From the NCBI GenBank assembly GCA_950097015.1, contig CATNEN010000012.1, positions 1,047,501 to 1,111,500 on the forward strand: DNA of 64,000 bases, written 5' to 3'. Of the stretch, positions 1 through 12,720 are shown in pieces; within the stretch, counting starts at the first letter, position 1, and every line of letters starts with the position of its first letter. The notes under the pieces are model-generated. The model was not told the DNA's origin, searched no databases, and saw only the letters and a program-made list of their open reading frames with translations. The stretch is from Macrostomum hystrix (Eukaryota; Platyhelminthes; Macrostomidae). The translations under genes were made by a program, and so were the position numbers.

Positions 1-3000
1 TTCCCAAGTCGGTCAGCCTGACCATCACCGTGTGCACCGCCAGAGTCTCCCGGTCTGGATTTGCCGTTGTGGTCATCACACAGCCGTAGGTGCTTATTGT
101 GAAGATGGCCGGTGTTGATTGACTAGCAATCGAACAGGTGACATTCCGCCTAAGCCAGTGTCCACATCGGATGTGACAACATTTGTAACAGTGAATCCGG
201 ATCCGACATTCTCAGCGATAGTCCTGGAGAAGGCGTTGCTGGCGCTGAACTGGGGATCATTATCGTTGACGTCAGTTATGCTGACAGTCAGTGTGAAGGT
301 GTTGGACCTTGGTGGAGTGCCCTTGTCGTAGGCCACAATGAACAATTGAAAGACCTTAGATGTTGCCGTGTCGTAGTCGATGGCGTTCTGCAGGAAGACG
401 TTGCCAGTTTTGTTGTCAACAGCGAAGTACGAGGCGACGGGCGACACAGAGGACAGGCCATAGGCCACGCTGCCGCTCAGACCGTGGTCCGCGTCAGTAG
501 CGCTGGCATTGTAGAGCGAGGCACCAACAGCCGTGGACTCTGGCACGGAAATCGTGAACGATCCAACGGCAAAGGACGGTGTTAAGCGATTGGCCTCGAC
601 AATGTTCACGGTGACTGTAGCCGTGCCCGTCAGGGTTGGCAGGCCTCGGTCAGTGGCGATGAGCACCAGGGTGAATTGAGACGCGTCCGAGGCCAGGCTG
701 AACGTCTTGCTGGTCTGCAGAACGAAGCCGCTGACTGCGAACTGGTTGTTGGGCGCTGAAGGACGGAGGTGGAGTGATTTTAGAGCCACTCTTCACTGTT
801 GAGACTGCATCAATTTTTTCTCACTAAAAGCTGAGGGTAATGTAATATGAATACAAAATATTCGCCGAAAATACTGGAGTGCAACCCCGCAATCGTAACT
901 AAGTGACAGTGAAATGGCGCTAACCAATGAATGTGCAGTTGTATATGTTCTTGTAAATGTTCTTAACACTTAAAGTACTTAACAGTAGAAATACCAATGA
1001 GGGAATTTCCTTGTGTCGGGAAAATTTTTGTGCTGCACCCGAACGGAGCAACGCATGCATACGAAAAACGGGCGGCAAAATGGCTTGGTACGTAGTTTTA
1101 CTGTTAAGCTTACAAGGCAGAACTCCCGACTGAATCTGCAGAGTGAGGTTGGCATTCGCTCCAGTGTCTGCATCGGTCAGCATAGTGGCGGAACTGAAGT
1201 CGAACAGTGTATTTGGTGGCGTATTGCCTTCCGTCACGTTGATTGTTAAGTGCTTCGTTGGGAACACCGGAGCGTTGTCATTCTCGTCGCTGATTGTAAT
1301 AACCACAATGACGCTTGTTGTAGCTGATAGGCCAGCGAGGTCCTGAGCTGCCACAGTCAGGGTGACTGTGGCCAACTGTTCACGATCTAGCAACTGGGCG
1401 GTACTGATGACGCCACTGTTCGGGTTGATGCTGAACCAGCCATTGGTGTTGCCGGAAGTTATGGAGTAAACAATGGTGAAGTGGCTCGAGTTGCCCTTGT
1501 CGGCGTCGGTGGCCGAGATGCTGACTGCGCTGCCGGTGCCGCCGCTGCCAGTGGTCAGGGTGAGGGCGGTGCCAATAGGAGTGGCCGTGTTCTCCATCAC
1601 TGTCGAGTAAACAATAGCAGGCGTCGAGAAGATCGGATTGTTGTCATTGACAGGCAGCACTGTCACAGTCGTAGTGTAGGTTGTAGTCTTCAGCCCGCCA
1701 AGAGTTGGCACCGTGTCCGACACCCTGACCATCACGACGTAGCTGGTGGTGCCACTCTCGTAATCTAGCACGGTGGCTGAGGTCACCACTCCGCTGCTGC
1801 TAACGCTGAATGAAGAGCCAGCATTCATGGCGTAGTTGAAAGTCGTTGTCGTCTTGTCGCTATCGGTGCACCCGGTGATGCTGAAGACCGTGGTGCCACT
1901 GGCCGAGTTTTCCGGTACGCTGGCGGAGTTGACGCTGGTGCAGACGGGGGCGAATTCGTTCACGTCGGACACCTGGAAAGACAGACAGCCAAGGAAATGA
2001 CAGCACCTGTGTCAGATTTAACCTGTCTTCACCAAGAAAATCAATTGAAATCGGATAACTCACGCTGACAGTGAACACAACAGTGGTGGACATTGCGGGG
2101 CTGCCATTGTCGGTAACCAGCGCTGTCAGGTAGTGGATTGTGGTGTTCTCGAAGTCCAGATTTTTGGATAGCACCAGGGCACCGGTGGTCGGGTGGATTG
2201 CGAAGTGATTGTCGCTGGTGGCGGTCAGAGAATAGGTCAACGACTGCAGAGTGTTATTATCAGAGCACTGGACAATGGGAGATGTGAGGCTGTACAACTG
2301 AGAGCCCAGAGACAGGTCCTCCTGAACGGCCGGTGTCACCACCGATACTGAGCAGGATGGCGCGATGTTGACGCTGGTCACCGCTATGATAACGGTAGCT
2401 GTCGCTGTGTACGGCCCGGCACCCGAATTGTCAACGGCCAAAACCTGCGGACAAGGGTGTTGTTATTTAAAAAAACTTAAAACTATTTCACATGGATGTG
2501 CTCCACTGACCAAACGGTGCAGGTAAATTACATTCGCTGCCAAGTTCAAAGAGGACTCACCTGAATAGCTACAGTCTGGAAGGTGTTGTAGTCTAATTTA
2601 GCGGAGGTCTTGGACACCACTCCGGTGCTTGGATTCACGGTGAAGTAGGTATTGGCCGGCGAGAACGAATAGGAGACAGTCTTGAAGGCGGTTGTTATGT
2701 CAGCGTCGGTGGCGGCCACGGTTGTGACTGTTGCTACCGTGGTTGAGCCCTCAGTCACTGTGCCTGTGTAGGTGCTCTGGGTGAAGATTGGCGCATTGTC
2801 ATTGATGTCAGTCACCGTAATGGTCAAGGCGCCTGTGCCAGTCCTTGGCGTGCTGCCACCGTCAGTGGCCTCAACGGTGAGGACAAAGCTGGTCAGACCG
2901 GCTGGAAACAGGGCCTCGTAGTCTAACGAGCGCCCGGAGGTTACGTAGATGTCGCCGGCGCTGTTGATGGAGAAATAGCCGCTGGAATCGCCGGAGGTGA

Positions 3001-6000
3001 TACGGTAGCTCTTGACATTGTCCGGCGAGGCGTCGGCGTCGGCGGCGACGAAGCTGGCGACCAGTTGACCGCCGAGGACAGGCTCCGGCACGCTGACAGT
3101 CCTGTTGGTGAAGCTTGGCGTGTGCTGGTTCACATTGGTGATGGTGACGTAGACATTCGCCGTAGCGAACTGATTGGCGTTGTTCCTGTCCACAGCGTAG
3201 ACGATCAGCTGAAAATATAAAAATCAATGAAATTGAAGCTACTTTCTTCAGATTATTGAAGTGTTCATTTATTTCTATTCAGATGGCAATCTTGTTCTCA
3301 TCCCGATCCGGATATCCTAAGTCCCAGTTACCCTGTACGAGGAGACTCCCGAGTCGTAGCTGGCACCGCCAGTGTAGCTGACCACACCGGTGCCCGCATC
3401 GACGGTGAAGCTCGTTGTGTTGCTGTAATAATTAATGCCAAACGTGTCCGCATCGGAGCAGGTGACGGTCACAAGTGGCGTGATTGGGCCGCTGGTTTCA
3501 GCGAAGCTGGCCAGGTAAGTGCTGGGGTTGCAGATGGGAAAATTGTCGTTGATGTCAGACAGGCTGACGGTGAATGACAGCGTGGCACTGCTGGAAGGCG
3601 TGCCGCCGTCCCTGATAGTCAGGACCATCGGATACGAGGCGATGGTCTCGCGGTCTACCAAGCTGGTCAGTACAAGCTTGTCGCAGGCTGCAGTAACGCT
3701 GAAGTGCAAAGAAATTAACCCGCTTGAAAAGTCCTTATCTCTCGCCTAGACTGTTTCATTATAATACTTACGCGAACAACATTTAGCCATCAGCCTGAAC
3801 CTTCTTTGAACCCTAGGCTAGAGTCTTACCTGAACGGACTGCCCGCCGGGCTCAGTGAGCACGTGAATGTGCCATCTGTTCCTGCGTCGTTATCGTTAGC
3901 TGAGATGGAAGCGATGTCGCCAACGGCCTGATTCTCCGGGATTGTGATTGTGGTGCCGGCCGGGAATGAAACGGTGGGCAAATTGTCGTTGGTCAGCGAC
4001 ACCGAGACGCTCACGGTGGCCGTTGAAGTCAGAGATAGCGGCGAGCCAGAGTCGGCACAGGCAACGGCCAGGATGTAGGACGTGGGAAGATTCGTGGGCT
4101 TGTCTGGTTCGATCAGCAAGTTCGCGGAGATCTGCTTCAGGTTGGTTGCATCCATCTTGAACGCATTGCCAGTGTTGCCACCAACGATTGAACAGTTGAC
4201 GGCCGTGGCGGAGGCGTCCGGATCCGTGACACTCAGCACCGTCACTGCCGCGCCCGCAGCCAGGCCTGAGGAACAATGGAGAGAGCATGTTTGGACGCTG
4301 ATTGGCTGGAGCTGTCAGCCCATTGTGCTGCTCTGCATGAGCCGAAGGTTTCTTGGTGATATTTAATGTGCGATCGATTTAACCGGATACTCACCTTCAG
4401 CCACCTGTAACAGTGGGATAGACGCCAGAGCTTGGTATAAAAGCCGGCGCAAACTCATTGTAATCATCGATTGTGACGCGAATCACTCGGGTTATTGTTA
4501 GCGGCGTGGACGATGTCGGATTGTCGTTTGCCAGCACGGTGATGTCAGCGTAGCTGACGGTCTCGCGGTCGAGAACACCTTTGGTATTGATGCTAACCAC
4601 ACCTGTGACCGAGTTGATTGAGAAGGCGGTGATCAGGTTGGACAGGTCAGAGCCCTTGGCAGACTGGATGCTGTAGGTGAGTGTACCATCGGAGCCTTTG
4701 TCAGCGTCTGTTGCCACGGCAGTGAACACCACAACTCCAGAGTCCGCATTCTCGCTCACGGAGCCAATCGGTGTGGTCGATGTGGCAGGATTGGTGGGCG
4801 TGAAGGTGCCCCAGGATAGGAGTATTGTCATTTAGCGGAGTGATCGCGATGCTGACGGTCACGGAGGTGCTAAGCGCCGGGGAGCCACTATCCGTTACCT
4901 TGATAGTCACGGTGGTGTAGTTGGAGGTGCTGGCTACGTCATAGTCAAGAGGCACGATGGTGCTGACCCGTCCTTGAACGTCAGGGGAGAAATTATTTGT
5001 GATTCAATCTGGAGCAGTCGATGCATCATCGGTCACAGAAAATGAAACTCACCTGTGGTGGAGTCCACGCTAAAGTACCTAGAAGACGGCATGGATCCAA
5101 TAAAGAGTAGGTGATTTGACCATTCACTCCACTGTCAATGTCTGTGCAGCTCATGGAGCCCACAATGTCACCAATGAAGGTCTCGGCCACCGTGACCGAA
5201 ATTGGCGACGCGGGGCAGGTCGGCGTGTTGTCGTTGATGTCGTTAATTGTCACCGTGACGGGCCTCGAAGCCTTGTTGCCACCAGAGTCGATGGCCTGAT
5301 TGCAATCATTTTATACGAGTGAAACAGTAAACAGTAAACCAGATTTCCAAAGGCGCAACACGGAGGGGCGGAGCCGTGTAACGCCTTTGCCTCTCGCACC
5401 AAGGTTTGAAAATAGAGAAGGCTGGGGGCTTGTCGTCCAATTCAAGCCATTAAGGGCCAATCTCCAAGGCACAGTGATTGCACACTGCCTGAGGATGAAG
5501 TCAGGGCAGATGTACACACCTGTGTGAGCGTATGCCTGCTGTACGGCATCTGTGTGTGTGTGTGCTCAGGAGTCAGCGAAATGGTCAGAATTGCCTCCTC
5601 GCTGACTGCGGGTCTAGTGTCACCAAATGATGTGCCATTGCCCAAAGTACTACAGCAATTATTTATTATTAGCCCTTTATCTCACCTCAATGTTGAAGGT
5701 CAGGGTCCCCGATGGCAAGCTGGTTGGAATGTGATCTCGGTCAAACTTGGAATTCGCCTTTGGTGTGCAGGTCGATGTTGAAGCCGTTGTCGTCACGGTG
5801 AAGTAGGCCGCGTGAGTGCCTGGAAAAATCAATCAGCCGCTTTCAGATTGCCTATCAGGAGACTTTGCAGGTTCAATTTCGTTGCTCTAATCTCAAAATT
5901 TGAGAACATTACCACTCAGCGCGCAGTTGATGACATCGGGAGTGTAGGGCGCGGGCAGGCTAGCCTCTGAATCGGTGAAGGTGGCTACGCAGCCGCTGGG

Positions 6001-6592
6001 CAGTTCCGTCCCGGCGCTCTGCTCCTCGCTGAAGCTGCACGAGTAGGACGCTGCGTTGAGCGTCGGCGCCACATCGAACGTGTTGTTGATGCTGATCGTC
6101 AGGCCGATATAGGCGGGACCCGGGGTGCCATCGCTAATCGTCACTGTTGCTGTGCAGCTTCTGATAGTTTCGAAGTCCGGCGGAGACAAAACAATTAGGT
6201 AGGCAGAGTTGGGTGTCGTGTCCACCTGCAGCTGGAAGTAACTGCTGCAGGTGCTGGAGAGTGTCCAGGTGTTTGAGCCACCACCGTTAGTTTTCATCTG
6301 GTTAGTCGGTGAAGTGTCGGCAATGTTAACAATGGTTCCGATGGCTGAGTTCTCCACAATCCAGGCCTGGGCCGGGTTGACAGTCGGCTGGTTGATTGAC
6401 ACTGAATAATTCGATGGCATTGTTGGATAATTATTTACATCACTGATTATAAATGATTAGAACTGATTAAATATTACCATAGAATTTCGGATCTACAAAT
6501 CAAGGGGGACAGTTGAACTCACCTGCGGCATCTGAGCAGTCTGGTTTCTGCGCCAGCAGCAGCAGCAGCGGCAGCAGCAGTGCCGTTATCAT
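1..6592 (-). CDS. Cadherin-repeat cell-surface protein, 5' part (11 exons, truncated at window edge)
   Basis: Exons, in order of transcription: 6592-6523, 6401-5913, 5819-5686, 5295-5053, 4972-4395, 4265-3830, 3698-3332, 3208-2561, 2444-2064, 1972-1114 and 755-1 (continuing). All have GT/AG sites and matching phases. Exon 1 starts at the ATG at 6590-6592 and encodes a Leu-rich signal peptide (MITALLLPLLLLLAQ). What follows is a run of extracellular cadherin repeats, recognisable from repeat-boundary motifs such as DINDNTP, LNDNTP, DINDNFP, DINDNAP, DENDNAP and DVNDNDP plus several degenerate ones (VNEFAP, VNIAP). I count about 14 boundaries in roughly 1,650 codons. These domains mediate Ca2+-dependent adhesion at the cell surface. 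No membrane segment, laminin-G or EGF domain is reached inside the window, so Fat, Dachsous, protocadherin or other classes cannot be separated. The frame is broken at about four homopolymers (near 144-145, 4404-4405, 4809-4812 and 5102-5104), so this is either an imperfect assembly or a decaying gene. Confidence 0.85.
992..1090. mobile_element. Short MITE-like fragment in a cadherin intron
   Basis: Lies in the intron between the last two cadherin exons. It begins and ends with TACCAA-type arms and contains a stretch (GCTGCACCCGAACGGAGCAAC-like) that also occurs, inverted, near 63870-63895. It also shares the segment GGGCGGCAAA-TGGCTTGGTA with 63530-63550. I infer a small non-autonomous element related to the one at 63559-63923. 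Confidence 0.35.
5360..5672 (+). mobile_element. tRNA-derived SINE, copy 1
   Basis: Matches the copies near 11.5, 14.0, 17.4, 19.6 and 41.6 kb. It has a tRNA-like head (GGGGCGGAGC, then TTTGCCTCTCGCACCAAGGT), a middle with AGTCAGGGCAGATGTACACA, and a tail reading CACCAAATGATGTGCCATTG. It sits in a cadherin intron and ends only about 14 bp from the splice donor of the exon at 5686-5819 (antisense to that gene). Confidence 0.75.
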
Positions 6593-7685
6593 CTCCTTGG
6601 TGAAAACTGATTTCTTGGTAAAAAGAAATTTAGGAATTCTTTTTGGATAAAGTTTAGAGCGAAACGCAGACAGAAAAAGAGCAGTTTTGAGTAAGAAACT
6701 GTTGCTTAGCCGTTCTGTTTATCTTATTCAATTGCGACACTGCACGAAAGTGTTTACCCGCAGTTGCCAGGTGAGACTAAAGCTTTGGATGGCGAGTGAG
6801 AGAAATCTTAGAGACGCTAGCCTTTTCAATTAGCCATTGTGCCGAGCAAAAGACAGCAAAAGAGTCCCTATAGTCAGTTGGCAAATGCCTACTCAATCTC
6901 AGCCTGAGTATGTGCAAAAATAGTTGTGCTCACCATGGAGTTGCATACTCATACTTCATCACCCACCCCAGGCCTAACCATCTCAAGTACACCTGATAGA
7001 GACAGGAGCAGAAACTCAGGTTGGGCAGAAGCAGCAGAGGACGGCAGCTGAGATTTGGGATTTGCTGCCTCAACTTTATTTCTATTGAAATTTGATGACG
7101 CCTCAGAGTATATGACCGCAGGCTGGGATGACTGCCTTCCTGCGCACAATGGGGAGGGAATTTAATTCATTCATTCATTTCTGTCAGGTCTCCATAAACT
7201 AGAAGGGAACGACTGATTTTTAGGGATGAAAATTATTTGCAAATATTGTGCCACCTATTTGCAGCTCAGCTCTGTATCTGACAAGAGGTTGGCTGCAGCC
7301 CACTCAAATCACATCGACTCCTGAGCCGTATCCAAAGCAAACGATGAGAAAATAAGCATGACAGATAAGACCTGGGGGTTGCTGGGTGAAAGACAATGCA
7401 GAGAGCCCAAGTGACTAGTGCTCAGAGTGGCGACCACATTGAAATGCCATAGTACTCAAACTGGCGCAGGCTCATGACCACCAAGATTTGTCATCTTTTT
7501 AGTTAATTGTCTTCTCGCAACTTTTTTTGTTTTGAAGACGTGGGCCAGTTTGCATTGTAAATTCAGATTTTCTCATTTATTCTCCTAATTGCTTTCAGTT
7601 GCGCCAAGCACCGAAACTTTGGCGCTCAATTGAACTTTAAATTTATGTTACGACTTTGGGAGCTCAGGTAAATTTTAAAGATAAC
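6593..7685. other. Intergenic, divergent promoter side of cadherin; no gene seen
   Basis: About 1.1 kb of AT-rich sequence upstream of the cadherin start codon. No splice-consistent reading frame, tandem array or RNA gene is recognisable. The cadherin promoter should lie here, but I cannot point to a TATA box with confidence. Confidence 0.4.
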
Positions 7686-7687
7686 AT

Positions 7688-8335
7688 TGTCTCTACCTGA
7701 CTCACTCTCTTATCTCTACCTGCCTCTCTTATCTCTACGAGCAACCCTCCTCTCTCTCTTATCTCTACCCTCCTCTCTTATCTCTACCTGCCTCTCTCTT
7801 ATCTCTACCTACCTCTCTCTCTTATTTTTACCTGCCTCTCTCTCTTATCTCTACCTGCCTCTCTCTCCTATCACTACCTGCCTTTCTCTCTTATCTCTAC
7901 CTGCCTCTCTCTCTTATCTCTACCTGCCTCTCTCTCTTATCTCTACCTACCTCTCTCTCTTATCTTTACCTGCCTCTCTCTCTTATTTTTACCTGCCTCT
8001 CTCTCTTATCACTACCTGCCTCTCTCTCTTATCTCTATCTGCCTCTCTCTCTTATTTTTACCTGCCTCTCTCTCTTATCACTACCTGCCTTTCTCTCTTA
8101 TCTTTACCTGCCTCTCTCTGATCTCTACTGCCTCTCTTATCTCTACCTGCCTCTCTCTCTTATCTCTACCTGCCTCTCTCTCTTATCTCTACCTGCCTTT
8201 CTCTCTTATCTCTACCTGCCTCTCTCTTATCTCTACCTGCCTCTCTCTCTTATCTCTAACTGCCTCTCTCTTATCTCTACCTGCCTCTCTCTCCCGTCTC
8301 TACCTGCCTTTCTCTCTCCGTCTCAACCAGCCTAA
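7688..8335. repeat. Pyrimidine-rich minisatellite (CTCTCTTATCTCTACCTGC-type)
   Basis: Imperfect tandem repeats of about 21 to 23 bp built on TATCTCTACCTGCCTCTC, all pyrimidine-rich on the + strand. The 144-codon reading frame through it is repeat-encoded and not credible as a gene. Confidence 0.9.
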
Positions 8336-8507
8336 GAGACATAATGATACCAGTTTTTAAGACGAATAATTCGGTAAAGTTTTTAGACGAATTCTATTTA
8401 CATAAAAACTCTGACTACTTACTTTTGTCAGCAGTAGTATCTCTCGGTAGGCATGGAAAACTTCCAGCAAAATATCTAACCCTCCGATAGAAACCTTGTA
8501 ACTTGCA

Positions 8508-9496
8508 CCTACTGACACTTCATGATCTACAATCTACTGACACTCCATGATCTACAATCTACTGACACTCCATGATGTACAATCTACTCACACTCCATGG
8601 TCTACAATCTACTGACACTCCATGATGTACAATCTACTCACACTCCATGATGTACAATCTGCTGACACTCCATGATGTACAATCTACTGACACTCCATGA
8701 TCTACAATCTACTGACACTCCATGATGTACAATCTACTGACACTCCATGATCTACAATCTACTGACACTCCATGATCTACAATCTACTCACACTCCATGA
8801 TGTACAATCTACTCACACTCCATGGTCTACAATCTACTGACACTCCATGATGTACAATCTACTCACACTGCATGTTGTACAATCTACTCACACTCCATGA
8901 TGTACAATCTACTCACACTCCATGATGTACAATCTACTCACACTCCATGATGTACAATCTACTCACACTCCATGGTCTACAATCTACTGACACTCCATGA
9001 TGTACAATCTACTCACACTGCATGATGTACAATCTACTCACACTCCATGATGTACAATCTACTGACACTCCATGATCTACAATCTACTGACACTCTATGA
9101 TCTACAATCTACTGACACTCCATGATGTACAATCTACTGACACTCTATGATCTACAATCTACTGACACTCCATGAACTACAATCTACTGACACTCTATGA
9201 TCTACAATCTACTGACACTCTATGATCTACAATCTACTGACACTCTATGATCTACAATCTACTGACACTCTATGATCTACAATCTACTGACACTCTATGA
9301 TCTACAATCTACTGACACTCCATGATGTACAATCTACTGACACTCTATGATCTACAATCTACTGACACTCCATGAACTACAATCTACTGACACTCTATGA
9401 TCTACAATCTACTGACACTCTATGATCTACAATCTACTGACACTCTATGATCTACAATCTACTGACACTCTATGATCTACAATCTACTCATACTTC
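8508..9496. repeat. 25-bp minisatellite
   Basis: About 39 tandem copies of a 25-bp unit that includes CTACTGACACTCCATGAT. Variants (CTC versus GAC, CCATG versus CTATG, GATGT versus GATCT) are interspersed, and the last third is dominated by the CTATG variant. Confidence 0.95.
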
Positions 9497-9663
9497 AAGA
9501 TTGGTGAGAAACTGCATAGTATCAAAGCAAGTGGCCTAGGAATACATAAAATTGTTATAATTTGCAGGTTACCAGGTTTGGCTTTTAGAAAAAGGGGTTC
9601 ATCAATTGTTGAATTTAACTCAGACAATGGCACTTAAAAATGAAAAATGGCTTTGTCGCGAGT

Positions 9664-9772
9664 GGGCAGGGGTAGAGGGGCAGGGGTAGAGGGGCAGGGG
9701 TAGAGGGGCAGGGGTAGAGGGGCAGGGGTAGAGGGGCAGGGGTAGAGGGGCAGGGGTAGAGGGGCAGGGGTC
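9664..9772 (+). repeat. 14-bp G-rich minisatellite
   Basis: About eight copies of GGGGCAGGGGTAGA. Each unit contributes two G4 runs, so the + strand carries about 16 GGGG tracts in about 100 bp. It ends about 320 bp upstream of the ATG of the IP3R-like gene. Confidence 0.95.
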
Positions 9773-10095
9773 AATAATTACGGTTTAGGGTGAACTTAGT
9801 ACGCACCCAGCGCACAATGGCTGCATCCACCCAGCCAAAGAGTTGGGGTGGGTCATTGCTTGCTTCTTGTACCCCTAGGCAGTTAGAAAGAATTTCTAAA
9901 GCAATTTTTCTGCAGCACAGAGCAGCAGATGCAGAATAAAAACTGCCTATAGAAGGAAAGAAGCAAGCCATATATGAAATTATATCTGTGGAGATTTATG
10001 CCAACAGAGCAGCTACTAAAATTCTTTAGTGACTCTCCGCTACAGTCCATAAGCCTAAGTGTAGCTGCTTTGACGAATACAAAAATCAATTACCA

Positions 10096-12720
10096 ATGCC
10101 CCCGCACGGGCATAGTCACAAAGACGGCGGAGCTGGAGGAGGCAGCGGTGGCGGCGGCGGCGGCGGAGACGGGGGCGGCGACGGAGGCGGCGACGCGATG
10201 GCCAACTCGGTTCACAGTCAGGATGGTCAGCAACGGGAGCGGCTGCACATCGGCGACTGGGTGGCTTTGTACAACACCGGGACACAGGGCTACTTCTGCT
10301 GGAATGGCTCCAGGTCTGACACTTCTGACATTCCTGCTGACACTTCTGACATTCCTGCTGACACTTCTGACATTCCTGCTGACACTTCTGACATTCCTGC
10401 TGACACTTCTGACATTCCTGCTGACACTTCTGACATTCCTGCTGACACTTCTGACATTCCTGCTGACATTTCTGACCTGTATGATGACACTTCTGACATT
10501 CCTGCTGACACTTCTGACATTCCTGCTGACATTTCTGACATTCCTGCTGATACTTCTGACATTCCTGCTGACACTTCTGACATTCCTGCTGACACTTCTG
10601 ACATTCCTGCTGATACTTCTGACATTCCTGCTGACACTTCTGACATTCCTGCTGACACTTCTGACATTCCTGCTGACACTTCTGACCTGTATGATGACAC
10701 TTCTGACATTCCTGCTGACACTTCTGACATTCCTGCTGACATTTCTGACCTGTATGATGACACTTCTGACATTCCTGCTGACACTTCTGACATTCCTGCT
10801 GACACTTCTGACATTCCTGCTGACACTTCTGATATTCCTGCTGACACTTCTGACATTCCTGCTGACACTTCTGACATTCCTGCTGACAATTCTGACATTC
10901 CTTCTGACATTTCTGACCTGTATGATGACACTTCTGACATTCCTGCTGACACCCTTTCGACCTTCCAGTGAGAAGAGCTACAATGAGCCGATGTTCTACT
11001 TCGACCAGTCGATGGAGAAGCCGGAGGGCGTCCGGAATCATCGCAGTGAGCGCGATAGTTCGATCATTTTGAGAATGTGAATATTAGGCAACAATATCTA
11101 TTTATACAAACTTGCATCACCCCAACTCCGCAGACCTGATCTTCGAGGTGACCACAGTGAACCGTTATAAAACCCGTCGACGCTACGAGAAGCTTCTGGC
11201 GAGCCTGCCGAAGAACGCAGACCAGCTGACGCCGGAGCAGAAGCTGGCCCTGGATCAGGCTAGGTCAGTCAGAGAAAAAATCATGCTCAGATGAGGGACT
11301 GAAGTTTTATTGCGTCCTTACCCAATAGCAGACCCGCAGCCAGCGAGGAGACAATTCTGCCCTTCAAACAGACCCAAACGCGCACACAGATACATTACAC
11401 AGGCACACACTCACAGAGGTGTGTACATCTGATTGACCTCTGGTTCTAAGCGAACCTGCAGGGGGTAGTTGGCCCCGTGCATGCTTACGGGGTGAGTGGC
11501 GGAGCGGTCAAAACCGTTTGCCTCTCGCACCAAGGTCCCTGAGCTTGGGGACTTGTCGTGCAGTTTACCCTGTTTAGGGCCAACCTCCAAGGCACAGTGA
11601 GAGTGTACACTGCCTTACGATGAGAAAGTCAGGGCAGATGTACACACCTGTGAGCGTGTGGGCTCAGGAGCCAGCGAAATGGGCAGAATTGCCTCCTCGC
11701 TGGCTGCGGTTCTAGTGTCACCAAATGATGTGCCATTGCCCGCCCGAGAAACAGCTGAAGGTCACCCGTCTACGTCCGCTCCAGAGCCAATGCTCAGAAC
11801 GAGGATCGCGACAACAGTCTGGAGATGCGCCGCAGCATCGGTCGCGAGGTCCGCTTCGGCGAGATTCTTCAACTGCGTCACGTGCCGACGGGTTTCTACC
11901 TGCACGTTGACAGCACCTCCCTTAGCAACATGCTCGTTAGCAACCTGCGCGCCTGCCTGAAGCCAGGCAACGGCATCACCGCCCAGATGTACATCCGGCC
12001 GCAGTTCAAGGTCAAGTCGAACGGCGACCCCGTGACCTTCAGCGATCCGGTCACTCTGGAGTCGCTGAAGTTCCATCTGCACGCCCTGTGCGCCTACTTT
12101 CCCTACTGCGAGTTGGCCGACGAGCAGGACAGCCCCGACGGAGCGCCGCGGGCCAGTGTGCGCATCAAGAGAAACTCCAGCACAAGGAACAGTGAGTCGA
12201 CTCAATTCGCTGAAATCGTCATTCTTTTATAAACCAATTAGTTAAACTCCAATGAGCTGAAATCTTATCGAAAATTGTTACTTTTTAAATCCGAAATTGC
12301 TAAATTCTGAATTCCGGAAATCCCAAATTTCAGAAATCCCAATTTTCAAGAAAAGAACTCATTTTAAGCATAATTTACTAGCATCCTGATTTTCGGAAAT
12401 TCCATTTGTTTTATTTTCAAAGAAAATGAGGATTCACCCACCCACCCACCATCCCAGAGGGAGTATTCTCCTCAACCTACGGCTCGGAGGCGGCAATGAT
12501 CAACACTAAAAATGTGCTCGAACGGCAGTTCTCGGCGGCGCACAAGAACCACCTGGTCTTCTCGACTGCGAATTCGCTCAAACTGCGGCACCTGGAGCAG
12601 AGCGAGGCCTCCTTCACCGTGGATGTCAGCAATCGCAGCTCCGGCTTCATGCTCGTGTTATCCAGGAGCTACGTTGAGCAGCTGAACGCCGCCAGGAAAG
12701 ATACGGAACACAAAATTCAC
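10096..12720 (+). CDS. ITPR: IP3R-like exons 1-5: N-terminal (suppressor-type) region
   Basis: The first Met (10096) gives a Gly/Asp-rich leader of about 34 residues. A second in-frame ATG at 10198 would give MANSVHSQDGQQRERLHIGD, which lines up better with the short N-terminus of known IP3 receptors that runs into LHIGD. I cannot decide between the two. Exon 1 ends in phase 2 at 10313 and joins exon 2 to make an AGT codon. Exon 4 carries GEILQLRHVPTGFYLHVD, a MIR/beta-trefoil-like segment, matching the part of the family with IQLLHLKSNKYL. The exon 4 acceptor used here (AG at 11759-11760) is the only nearby one that avoids an immediate stop. Confidence 0.8.

Noticed and set aside
6949-7149. 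66-codon minus-strand frame upstream of the cadherin gene
   Set aside because: Short, without domain, start context or repeat-independent support.
8508-9496. Possible CRISPR array because of regular repeats
   Set aside because: Units are contiguous with no unique spacers, the host is eukaryotic, and there are no cas genes.
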